Source of the DNA: Bombus terrestris
Taxonomy: Eukaryota > Arthropoda > Insecta > Hymenoptera > Apidae
Reading direction: 5' to 3'
DNA: 64,000 bases
NCBI RefSeq assembly: GCF_910591885.1
Contig: NW_025963582.1
Span: 310,001 to 374,000 of the forward strand
Shown here: piece by piece, positions 12,301 through 24,900 of the stretch
How the letters are laid out: each line of letters opens with the position of its first letter
How positions within the stretch are numbered: the first letter of the stretch is position 1
Program-made: the position numbers and the translations under genes
The notes under the pieces: generated by a model
The model's input: the letters and a program-made list of their open reading frames with translations, nothing else
What the model was told of the DNA's origin: nothing
The model's database searches: none

Positions 12301-15300
12301 GTTGTCCCACGTTGTCCCACGTTGTCCCACGTTGTCCCACGGTGTCCAACGGTGTCCAACGATGTCCAACGGTGTCCAACGGTGTCCCACGATGTCCACC
12401 GATGTCCAACGGTGTCCAACGGTGTCCAACGGTGTCCAACGGTGTCCAACGATGTCCAACGATGTCCAACGATGTCCAACGGTGTCCAACGATGTCCAAC
12501 GATGTCCAACGGTGTCCCACGATGTCCAACGATGTCCAACGATGTCCAACGGTGTCCAACGGTGTCCCACGTTGTCCCACGTTGTCCCACGTTGTCCCAC
12601 GGTGTCCAACGATGTCCAACGGTGTCCCACGTTGTCCCACGTTGTCCCACGTTGTCCCACGTTGTCCCACGTTGTCCCACGTTGTCCCACGTTGTCCCAC
12701 GTTGTCCCACGTTGTTCCATGGTTTCCCACGTTGTCCTACGTTGTCCCACGTTGTCCCACGGTGTCCAACGATGTCCAACGGTGTCCAACGGTGTCCCAC
12801 GGTGTCCCACGGTGTCCCACGTTGTCCCACGTTGTCCCACGATGTCCCACGTTGTACCACGTTGTCCCACGTTGTCCCACGTTGTCCCACGTTGTCCCAC
12901 GTTGTCCCACGTTGTCCCACGTTGTCCCACGTTGTCCCACGTTGTCCCACGTTGTCCCACGTTGTCCCACGTTGTCCCACGTTGTCCCACGGTGTCCAAC
13001 GGTGTCCAACGATGTCCAACGGTGTCCAACGGTGTCCCACGATGTCCACCGATGTCCAACGGTGTCCAACGGTGTCCCACGTTGTCCCACGTTGTCCCAC
13101 GTTGTCCCACGTTGTCCCACGTTGTCCCACGTTGTCCCACGTTGTCCCACGTTGTCCCACGTTGTCCCACGTTGTCCCACGATGTCCCACGTTGTCCAAC
13201 GATGTCCAACGGTGTCCCACGTTGTCCCACGTTGTCCCACGTTGTCCCACGGTGTCCAACGATGTCCAACGGTGTCCCACGTTGTCCCACGTTGTCCCAC
13301 GTTGTCCCACGTTGTCCCACGTTGTCCCACGTTGTCCCACGTTGTCCCACGGTGTCCAACGGTGTCCAACGATGTCCAACGGTGTCCAACGGTGTCCCAC
13401 GATGTCCACCGATGTCCAACGGTGTCCAACGGTGTCCCACGTTGTCCCACGTTGTCCCACGTTGTCCTACGTTGTCCCACGTTGTCCCACGTTGCCCCAC
13501 GTTGTCCCACGTTGTCCCACGTTGTCCCACGGTGTCCAACGGTGTCCCACGTTGTCCCACGTTGTCCCACGGTGTCCAACGATGTCCAACGGTGTCCAAC
13601 GGTGTCCCACGGTGTCCCACGTTGTCCCACGTTGTCCCACGGTGTCCAACGATGTCCAACGGTGTCCCACGTTGTCCCACGTTGTCCCACGTTGTCCCAC
13701 GTTGTCCCACGTTGTCCCACGTTGTCCCACGTTGTCCCACGTTGTCCCACGTTGTCCCACGGTGTCCAACGATGTCCAACGGTGTCCAACGGTGTCCCAC
13801 GGTGTCCAACGGTGTCCCACGTTGTCCCACGTTGTCCCACGTTGTCCCACGTTGTCCCACGTTGTCCCACGTTGTCCAACGATGTCCAACGGTGTCCCAC
13901 GTTGTTCCACGTTGTCCCACGTTGTCCCACGTTGTCCCACGTTGTCCCACGTTGTCCCACGTTGTCCCACGTTGTCCCACGGTGTCCAACGGTGTCCAAC
14001 GATGTCCCACGGTGTCCAACGGTGTCCCACGATGTCCAACGGTGTCCAACGGTGTCCCACGATGTCCACCGATGTCCAACGGTGTCCAACGGTGTCCAAC
14101 GGTGTCCAACGGTGTCCAACGATGTCCAACGATGTCCAACGATGTCCAACGGTGTCCAACGGTGTCCCACGGTGTCCAACGGTGTCCCACGTTGTCCCAC
14201 GTTGTCCCACGTTGTCCCACGTTGTCCCACGTTGTCCCACGTTGTCCCACGTTGTCCCACGGTGTCCAACGGTGTCCAACGATGTCCAACGGTGTCCAAC
14301 GGTGTCCCACGTTGTCCCACGTTGTCCAACGGTGTCCAACGGTGTCCAACGGTGTCCAACGGTGTCCAACGATGTCCAACGATGTCCAACGATGTCCAAC
14401 GGTGTCCAACGGTGTCCCACGGTGTCCAACGGTGTCCCACGTTGTCCCACGTTGTCCCACGATGTCCCACGGTGTCCAACGGTGTCCAACGGTGTCCCAC
14501 GGTGTCCAACGGTGTCCTACGATGTCCACCGATGTCCAACGGTGTCCAATGGTGTCCAACGGTGTCCAACGGTGTCCAACGATGTCCAACGATGTCCAAC
14601 GATGTCCAACGGTGTCCAACGGTGTCCCACGGTGTCCAACGGTGTCCCACGTTGTCCCACTTTGTCCCACGTTGTCCCACGTTGTCCCACGTTGTCCCAC
14701 GTTGTCCCACGTTGTCCCACGGTGTCCAACGTTGTCCAACGATGTCCAACGGTGTCCAACGGTGTCCCACGTTGTCCCACGTTGTCCCACGGTGTCCAAC
14801 GATGTCCAACGGTGTCCCACGTTGTCCCACGTTGTCCCACGTTGTCCTACGTTGTCCCACGTTGTCCCACGTTGTCCCACGGTGTCCAACGGTGTCCCAC
14901 GTTGTCCCACGTTGTCCCACGTTGTCCCACGTTGTCCCACGTTGTCCCACGTTGTCCCACGTTGTCCCACGTTGTCCCACGATGTCCAACGGTGTCCCAA
15001 GTTGTCCCACGTTGCCCCACGTTGTCCCACGTTGTCCCACGTTGTCCCACGTTGTCCCACGGTGTCCAACGGTGTCCAACGATGTCCAACGGTGTCCAAC
15101 GGTGTCCCACGATGTCCAACGATGTCCAACGGTGTCCAACGGTGTCCAACGGTGTCCAACGGTGTCCAACGATGTCCAACGATGTCCAACGATGTCCAAC
15201 GGTGTCCAACGATGTCCAACGATGTCCAACGGTGTCCCACGATGTCCAACGATGTCCAACGATGTCCAACGGTGTCCAACGGTGTCCCACGTTGTCCCAC

Positions 15301-15610
15301 GTTGTCCCACGTTGTCCCACGGTGTCCAACGATGTCCAACGGTGTCCAACGGTGTCCCACGTTGTCCCACGTTGTCCCACGTTGTCCAACGGTGTCCCAC
15401 GATGTCCACCGATGTCCAACGGTGTCCAACGGTGTCCCACGTTGTCCCACGTTGTCCAACGGTGTCCAACGATGTCCAACGATGTCCAACGGTGTCCCAC
15501 GATGTCCAACGATGTCCAACGATGTCCCACGGTGTCCAACGGTGTCCCACGTTGTCCCACGTTGTCCCACGTTGTCCCACGTTGTCCCACGTTGTCCCAC
15601 GTTGTCCAAC
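9351..15610 (+). repeat. Domain II higher-order copy 1 (6,260 bp)
   Basis: The copy begins where unit order starts to match 15,611 onward. Shared markers at an offset of 6,260 include GTTGTTCCAC (9,361 and 15,621), CAACAATG (9,461 and 15,721), CCATGG (10,017 and 16,277), GATGTCCACCGGTG (10,381 and 16,641) and GTTGTACCAC or its variant (10,881 and 17,141). Later markers are offset by 6,250 and then 6,300, so single or few units were lost or gained. Sequence upstream of 9,341 does not match, which places the left junction within one or two units. Confidence 0.85.
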
Positions 15611-18600
15611 GGTGTCCCACGTTGTTCCACGTTGTCCCACGTTGTCCCACGGTGTCCCACGATGTCCCACGTTGTCCAACGGTGTCCCACGGTGTCCAAC
15701 GATGTCCAACGGTGTCCAACAATGTCCAACGGTGTCCCACGTTGTCCCACGTTGTCCCACGTTGTCCCACGTTGTCCCACGATGTCCCACGTTGTCCCAC
15801 GTTGTCCCACGTTGTCCCACGTTGTCCCACGTTGTCCCACGTTGTCCCACGTTGTCCCACGGTGTCCAACGATGTCCAACGGTGTCCAACGATGTCCAAC
15901 GATGTCCAACGGTGTCCCACGATGTCCAACGATGTCCAACGATGTCCAACGGTGTCCCACGTTGTCCCACGTTGTCCCACGTTGTCCCACGTTGTCCCAC
16001 GTTGTCCCACGTTGTCCCACGTTGTCCCACGTTGTCCCACGTTGTCCAACGGTGTCCCACGGTGTCCAACGGTGTCCCACGTTGTCCAACGGTGTCCCAC
16101 GTTGTCCCACGTTGTCCTACGTTGTCCCACGTTGTCCCACGTTGTCCTACGTTGTCCCACGTTGTCCCACGTTGTCCAACGGTGTCCCACGGTGTCCAAC
16201 GGTGTCCCACGTTGTCCCACGTTGTCCCACGTTGTCCCACGTTGTCCCACGTTGTCCCACGTTGTCCCACGTTGTTCCATGGTTTCCCACGTTGTCCTAC
16301 GTTGTCCCACGTTGTCCCACGGTGTCCAACGATGTCCAACGGTGTCCAACGGTGTCCCACGGTGTCCAACGGTGTCCCACGTTGTCCCACGTTGTCCTAC
16401 GTTGTCCCACGTTGTCCCACGTTGTCCAACGGTGTCCCACGGTGTCCAACGGTGTCCCACGTTGTCCCACGTTGTCCCACGTTGTCCCACGTTGTCCCAC
16501 GTTGTCCCACGTTGTCCAACGGTGTCCCACGGTGTCCAACGGTGTCCCACGTTGTCCCACGTTGTCCCACGTTGTCCCACGGTGTCCCACGTTGTCCCAC
16601 GTTGTCCCACGTTGTCCCACGGTGTCCAACGGTGTCCAACGATGTCCACCGGTGTCCAACGGTGTCCCACGATGTCCACCGATGTCCAACGGTGTCCAAC
16701 GGTGTCCAACGGTGTCCCACGGTGTCCAACGATGTCCAACGGTGTCCAACGATGTCCAACGGTGTCCCACGTTGTCCCACGTTGTCCCACGTTGTCCCAC
16801 GGTGTCCAACGATGTCCAACGGTGTCCAACGATGTCCAACGGTGTCCCACGATGTCCAACGATGTCCAACGATGTCCAACGGTGTCCAACGGTGTCCCAC
16901 GTTGTCCCACGTTGTCCCACGTTGTCCCACGGTGTCCAACGATGTCCAACGGTGTCCCACGTTGTCCAACGGTGTCCCACGTTGTCCCACGTTGCCCCAC
17001 GTTGTCCCACGTTGTCCCACGTTGTCCCACGATGTCCCACGTTGTCCCACGTTGTCCCACGTTGTCCCACGTTGTCCCACGTTGTCCCACGTTGTCCCAC
17101 GTTGTCCCACGTTGTCCCACGTTGTCCCACGATGTCCCACTTTGTACCACGTTGTCCCACGTTGTCCCACGTTGTCCCACGTTGTCCCACGTTGTCCCAC
17201 GTTGTCCCACGTTGTCCCACGTTGTCCCACGTTGTCCCACGTTGTCCCACGTTGTCCCACGTTGTCCCACGGTGTCCAACGGTGTCCAACGATGTCCAAC
17301 GGTGTCCAACGGTGTCCCACGATGTCCACCGATCTCCAACGGTGTCCAACGGTGTCCCACGTTGTCCCACGTTGTCCCACGTTGTCCCACGTTGTCCCAC
17401 GTTGTCCCACGTTGTCCCACGTTGTCCCACGTTGTCCCACGTTGTCCCACGATGTCCCACGTTGTCCAACGATGTCCAACGGTGTCCCACGTTGTCCCAC
17501 GTTGTCCCACGTTGTCCCACGTTGTCCCACGGTGTCCAACGGTGTCCAACGGTGTCCCACGTTGTCCCACGTTGTCCCACGTTGTCCCACGTTGTCCCAC
17601 GTTGTCCCACGTTGTCCCACGGTGTCCAACGGTGTCCAACGATGTCCAACGGTGTCCAACGGTGTCCCACGATGTCCACCGATGTCCAACGGTGTCCAAC
17701 GGTGTCCCACGTTGTCCCACGTTGTCCCACGTTGTCCTACGTTGTCCCACGTTGTCCCACGTTGCCCCACGTTGTCCCACGTTGTCCCACGTTGTCCCAC
17801 GGTGTCCAACGGTGTCCCACGTTGTCCCACGTTGTCCCACGGTGTCCAACGGTGTCCAACGGTGTCCAACGGTGTCCCACGGTGTCCCACGTTGTCCCAC
17901 GTTGTCCCACGGTGTCCAACGATGTCCAACGGTGTCCCACGTTGTCCCACGTTGTCCCACGTTGTCCCACGGTGTCCAACGGTGTCCAACGGTGTCCAAC
18001 GGTGTCCAACGGTGTCCAACGATGTCCAACGATGTCCAACGATGTCCAACGGTGTCCCACGTTTTCCCACGTTGTCCCACGTTGTCCCACGATGTCCCAC
18101 GTTGTCCCACGTTGTCCCACGTTGTCCCACGTTGTCCCACGTTGTCCCACGTTGTCCCACGTTGTCCCACGTTGTCCCACGTTGTCCCACGTTGTCCCAC
18201 GTTGTCCCACGTTGTCCCACGGTGTCCAACGGTGTCCAACGGTGTCCAACGGTGTCCAACGATGTCCAACGATGTCCAACGGTGTCCAACGGTGTCCCAC
18301 GTTGTCCCACGTTGTCCCACGGTGTCCAACGATGTCCAACGGTGTCCCACGTTGTCCCACGTTGTCCCACGTTGTCCCACGTTGTCCCACGTTGTCCCAC
18401 GTTGTCCCACGTTGTCCCACGTTGTCCAACGTTGTCCCACGTTGTCCCACGTTGTCCCACGTTGTCCCACGTTGTCCCACGTTGTCCCACGGTGTCCCAC
18501 GGTGTCCAACGGTGTCCCACGTTGTGCCACGTTGTGCCACGTTGTCCCACGTTGTCCCACGTTGTCCCACGTTGTCCCACGTTGTCCCACGGTGTCCAAC

Positions 18601-21600
18601 GGTGTCCAACGATGTCCAACGGTGTCCAACGGTGTCCCACGATGTCCACCGATGTCCAACGGTGTCCAACGGTGTCCAACGGTGTCCAACGGTGTCCAAC
18701 GATGTCCAACGATGTCCAACGATGTCCAACGGTGTCCAACGATGTCCAACGATGTCCAACGGTGTCCCACGATGTCCAACGATGTCCAACGATGTCCAAC
18801 GGTGTCCAACGGTGTCCCACGTTGTCCCACGTTGTCCCACGTTGTCCAACGGTGTCCAACGATGTCCAACGGTGTCCCACGTTGTCCCACGTTGTCCCAC
18901 GTTGTCCCACGTTGTCCCACGTTGTCCCACGTTGTCCCACGTTGTCCCACGTTGTCCCACGTTGTTCCATGGTTTCCCACGTTGTCCTACGTTGTCCCAC
19001 GTTGTCCCACGGTGTCCAACGATGTCCAACGGTGTCCAACGGTGTCCCACGGTGTCCAACGGTGTACCACGTTGTCCCACGTTGTCCCACGATGTCCCAC
19101 GTTGTACCACGTTGTCCCACGTTGTCCCACGTTGTCCCACGTTGTCCCACGTTGTCCCACGTTGTCCCACGTTGTCCCACGTTGTCCCACGTTGTCCCAC
19201 GTTGTCCCACGTTGTCCCACGTTGTCCCACGTTGTCCCACGTTGTCCCACGGTGTCCAACGGTGTCCAACGATGTCCAACGGTGTCCAACGGTGTCCCAC
19301 GATGTCCACCGATGTCCAACGGTGTCCAACGGTGTCCCACGTTGTCCCACGTTGTCCCACGTTGTCCCACGTTGTCCCACGTTGTCCCACGTTGTCCCAC
19401 GTTGTCCCACGTTGTCCCACGTTGTCCCACGATGTCCCACGTTGTCCAACGATGTCCAACGGTGTCCCACGTTGTCCCACGTTGTCCCACGTTGTCCCAC
19501 GGTGTCCAACGATGTCCAACGGTGTCCCACGTTGTCCCACGTTGTCCCACGTTGTCCCACGTTGTCCCACGTTGTCCCACGTTGTCCCACGTTGTCCCAC
19601 GGTGTCCAACGGTGTCCAACGATGTCCAACGGTGTCCAACGGTGTCCCACGATGTCCACCGATGTCCAACGGTGTCCAACGGTGTCCCACGTTGTCCCAC
19701 GTTGTCCCACGTTGTCCTACGTTGTCCCACGTTGTCCCACGTTGCCCCACGTTGTCCCACGTTGTCCCACGTTGTCCCACGGTGTCCAACGGTGTCCCAC
19801 GTTGTCCCACGTTGTCCCACGGTGTCCAACGGTGTCCAACGGTGTCCAACGGTGTCCCACGGTGTCCCACGTTGTCCCACGTTGTCCCACGGTGTCCAAC
19901 GATGTCCAACGGTGTCCCACGTTGTCCCACGTTGTCCCACGTTGTCCCACGTTGTCCCACGTTGTCCCACGTTGTCCCACGTTGTCCCACGTTGTCCCAC
20001 GTTGTCCCACGTTGTCCCACGTTGTCCCACGTTGTCCCACGTTGTCCCACGTTGTCCCACGGTGTCCAACGATGTCCAACGGTGTCCAACGGTGTCCCAC
20101 GGTGTCCAACGGTGTCCCACGTTGTCCCACGTTGTCCCACGTTGTCCCACGTTGTCCCACGTTGTCCCACGTTGTCCAACGATGTCCAACGGTGTCCCAC
20201 GTTGTTCCACGTTGTCCGACGTTGTCCCACGTTGTCCCACGTTGTCCCACGTTGTCCCACGTTGTCCCACGTTGTCCCACGGTGTCCAACGGTGTCCCAC
20301 GTTGTCCCACGGTGTCCAACGGTGTCCCACGATGTCCAACGGTGTCCAACGGTGTCCCACGATGTCCACCGATGTCCAACGGTGTCCAACGGTGTCCAAC
20401 GGTGTCCAACGGTGTCCAACGATGTCCAACGATGTCCAACGATGTCCAACGGTGTCCAACGGTGTCCCACGGTGTCCAACGGTGTCCCACGTTGTCCCAC
20501 GTTGTCCCACGTTGTCCCACGTTGTCCCACGTTGTCCCACGTTGTCCCACGTTGTCCCACGGTGTCCAACGGTGTCCAACGATGTCCAACGGTGTCCAAC
20601 GGTGTCCCACGTTGTCCCACGTTGTCCAACGGTGTCCAACGGTGTCCAACGGTGTCCAACGGTGTCCAACGATGTCCAACGATGTCCAACGATGTCCAAC
20701 GGTGTCCAACGGTGTCCCACGGTGTCCAACGGTGTCCCACGTTGTCCCACGTTGTCCCACGATGTCCCACGGTGTCCAACGGTGTCCAACGGTGTCCCAC
20801 GGTGTCCAACGGTGTCCTACGATGTCCACCGATGTCCAACGGTGTCCAACGGTGTCCAACGGTGTCCAACGGTGTCCAACGATGTCCAACGGTGTCCAAC
20901 GATGTCCAACGGTGTCCAACGGTGTCCCACGGTGTCCAACGGTGTCCCACGTTGTCCCACGTTGTCCCACGTTGTCCCACGTTGTCCCACGTTGTCCCAC
21001 GTTGTCCCACGTTGTCCCACGGTGTCCAACGTTGTCCAACGATGTCCAACGGTGTCCAACGGTGTCCCACGTTGTCCCACGTTGTCCCACGGTGTCCAAC
21101 GGTGTCCAACGGTGTCCCACGTTGTCCCACGTTGTCCCACGTTGTCCTACGTTGTCCCACGTTGTCCCACGTTGTCCCACGGTGTCCAACGGTGTCCCAC
21201 GTTGTCCCACGTTGTCCCACGTTGTCCCACGTTGTCCCACGTTGTCCCACGTTGTACCACGTTGTCCCACGTTGTCCAACGATGTCCAACGGTGTCCCAA
21301 GTTGTCCCACGTTGCCCCACGTTGTCCCACGTTGTCCCACGTTGTCCCACGTTGTCCCACGGTGTCCAACGGTGTCCAACGATGTCCAACGGTGTCCAAC
21401 GGTGTCCCACGATGTCCAACGATGTCCAACGGTGTCCAACGGTGTCCAACGGTGTCCAACGGTGTCCAACGATGTCCAACGATGTCCAACGATGTCCAAC
21501 GGTGTCCAACGATGTCCAACGATGTCCAACGGTGTCCCACGATGTCCAACGATGTCCAACGATGTCCAACGGTGTCCAACGGTGTCCCACGTTGTCCCAC

Positions 21601-21910
21601 GTTGTCCCACGTTGTCCCACGGTGTCCAACGATGTCCAACGGTGTCCAACGGTGTCCCACGTTGTCCCACGTTGTCCCACGTTGTCCAACGGTGTCCCAC
21701 GATGTCCACCGATGTCCAACGGTGTCCAACGGTGTCCCACGTTGTCCCACGTTGTCCAACGGTGTCCAACGATGTCCAACGATGTCCAACGGTGTCCCAC
21801 GATGTCCAACGATGTCCAACGATGTCCCACGGTGTCCAACGGTGTCCCACGTTGTCCCACGTTGTCCCACGTTGTCCCACGTTGTCCCACGTTGTCCCAC
21901 GTTGTCCAAC
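15611..21910 (+). repeat. Domain II higher-order copy 2 (6,300 bp)
   Basis: This is a tandem copy of 9,351-15,610, nearly identical by eye. It keeps the paired GTTGTGCCAC units (18,521 and 18,531 against 12,271 and 12,281), the CCTAC units at 17,731, 18,981 and 19,711 (6,250 beyond those at 11,481, 12,731 and 13,461) and the GGTGTCCTAC-GATGTCCACC block (20,811 against 14,511). Differences are scattered substitutions, such as TTTGTACCAC at 17,141, and changes of one to a few whole units. Confidence 0.85.
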
Positions 21911-24900
21911 GGTGTCCCACGGTGTCCAACGGTGTCCCACGTTGTCCCACGTTGTCCCACGTTGTCCCACGGTGTCCCACGTTGTCCCACGTTGTCCCAC
22001 GTTGTCCCACGGTGTCCAACGGTGTCCAACGATGTCCACCGGTGTCCAACGGTGTCCCACGATGTCCACCGATGTCCAACGGTGTCCAACGGTGTCCAAC
22101 GGTGTCCCACGGTGTCCAACGATGTCCAACGGTGTCCAACGATGTCCAACGGTGTCCCACGTTGTCCCACGTTGTCCCACGTTGTCCCACGGTGTCCAAC
22201 GATGTCCAACGGTGTCCAACGATGTCCAACGGTGTCCCACGATGTCCAACGATGTCCAACGATGTCCAACGGTGTCCAACGGTGTCCCACGTTGTCCCAC
22301 GTTGTCCCACGTTGTCCCACGGTGTCCAACGATGTCCAACGGTGTCCCACGTTGTCCCACGTTGTCCCACGTTGTCCCACGTTGTCCCACGTTGTCCCAC
22401 GTTGTCCCACGGTGTCCAACGGTGTCCAACGATGTCCAACGGTGTCCAACGGTGTCCCACGATGTCCACCGATGTCCAACGGTGTCCAACGGTGTCCCAC
22501 GTTGTCCCACGTTGTCCCACGTTGTCCTACGTTGTCCCACGTTGTCCCACGTTGCCCCACGTTGTCCCACGTTGTCCCACGTTGTCCCACGGTGTCCAAC
22601 GGTGTCCCACGTTGTCCCACGTTGTCCCACGGTGTCCAACGATGTCCAACGGTGTCCAACGGTGTCCCACGGTGTCCCACGTTGTCCCACGTTGTCCCAC
22701 GGTGTCCAACGATGTCCAACGGTGTCCCACGTTGTCCCACGTTGTCCCACGTTGTCCCACGGTGTCCAACGGTGTCCAACGGTGTCCAACGGTGTCCAAC
22801 GGTGTCCAACGATGTCCAACGATGTCCAACGATGTCCAACGGTGTCCCACGTTGTCCCACGTTGTCCCACGTTGTCCCACGTTGTCCCACGTTGTCCCAC
22901 GTTGTCCCACGTTGTCCCACGTTGTCCCACGTTGTCCCACGTTGTCCCACGTTGTCCCACGTTGTCCCACGTTGTCCCACGGTGTCCAACGGTGTCCAAC
23001 GATGTCCAACGGTGTCCAACGGTGTCCCACGATGTCCACCGATGTCCAACGGTGTCCAACGGTGTCCCACGTTGTCCCACGTTGTCCCACGTTGTCCCAC
23101 GTTGTCCCACGTTGTCCCACGTTGTCCCACGTTGTCCCACGTTGTCCCACGTTGTCCCACGATGTCCCACGTTGTCCAACGATGTCCAACGGTGTCCCAC
23201 GTTGTCCCACGTTGTCCCACGTTGTCCCACGTTGTCCCACGGTGTCCAACGATGTCCAACGGTGTCCCACGTTGTCCCACGTTGTCCCACGTTGTCCCAC
23301 GTTGTCCCACGTTGTCCCACGTTGTCCCACGGTGTCCAACGGTGTCCAACGATGTCCAACGGTGTCCAACGGTGTCCCACGATGTCCACCGATGTCCAAC
23401 GGTGTCCAACGGTGTCCCACGTTGTCCCACGTTGTCCCACGTTGTCCTACGTTGTCCCACGTTGTCCCACGTTGCCCCACGTTGTCCCACGTTGTCCCAC
23501 GTTGTCCCACGGTGTCCAACGGTGTCCCACGTTGTCCCACGTTGTCCCACGGTGTCCAACGATGTCCAACGGTGTCCAACGGTGTCCCACGGTGTCCCAC
23601 GTTGTCCCACGTTGTCCCACGGTGTCCAACGATGTCCAACGGTGTCCCACGTTGTCCCACGTTGTCCCACGTTGTCCCACGGTGTCCAACGGTGTCCAAC
23701 GGTGTCCAACGGTGTCCAACGGTGTCCAACGATGTCCAACGATGTCCAACGGTGTCCAACGGTGTCCCACGTTTTCCCACGTTGTCCCACGTTGTCCCAC
23801 GATGTCCCACGTTGTCCCACGTTGTCCCACGTTGTCCCACGTTGTCCCACGTTGTCCCACGTTGTCCCACGTTGTCCCACGTTGTCCCACGTTGTCCCAC
23901 GTTGTCCCACGTTGTCCCACGTTGTCCCACGGTGTCCAACGGTGTCCAACGGTGTCCAACGGTGTCCAACGATGTCCAACGATGTCCAACGGTGTCCCAC
24001 GGTGTCCCACGTTGTCCCACGTTGTCCCACGGTGTCCAACGATGTCCAACGGTGTCCCACGTTGTCCCACGTTGTCCCACGTTGTCCCACGTTGTCCCAC
24101 GTTGTCCCACGTTGTCCCACGTTGTCCCACGTTGTCCAACGGTGTCCCACGTTGTCCCACGTTGTCCCACGTTGTCCCACGTTGTCCCACGTTGTCCCAC
24201 GGTGTCCCACGGTGTCCCACGGTGTCCCACGTTGTGCCACGTTGTGCCACGTTGTCCCACGTTGTCCCACGTTGTCCCACGTTGTCCCACGTTGTCCCAC
24301 GGTGTCCAACGGTGTCCAACGATGTCCAACGGTGTCCAACGGTGTCCCACGATGTCCACCGATGTCCAACGGTGTCCAACGGTGTCCAACGGTGTCCAAC
24401 GGTGTCCAACGATGTCCAACGATGTCCAACGATGTCCAACGGTGTCCAACGATGTCCAACGATGTCCAACGGTGTCCCACGATGTCCAACGATGTCCAAC
24501 GATGTCCAACGGTGTCCAACGGTGTCCCACGTTGTCCCACGTTGTCCCACGTTGTCCCACGGTGTCCAACGATGTCCAACGGTGTCCCACGTTGTCCCAC
24601 GTTGTCCCACGTTGTCCCACGTTGTCCCACGTTGTCCCACGATGTCCCACGTTGTCCCACGTTGTCCCACGTTGTTCCATGGTTTCCCACGTTGTCCTAC
24701 GTTGTCCCACGTTGTCCCACGGTGTCCAACGATGTCCAACGGTGTCCAACGGTGTCCCACGGTGTCCAACGGTGTACCACGTTGTCCCACGTTGTCCCAC
24801 GATGTCCCACGTTGTACCACGTTGTCCCACGTTGTCCCACGTTGTCCCACGTTGTCCCACGTTGTCCCACGTTGTCCCACGTTGTCCCACGTTGTCCCAC

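Noticed and set aside
14731..14740. Perfect mini-hairpin units GTTG-TC-CAAC and GGTG-TC-CACC
   Set aside because: Four-base stems with two-base loops are too weak, and the dominant unit forms are mismatched. There is no sign that pairing is conserved.
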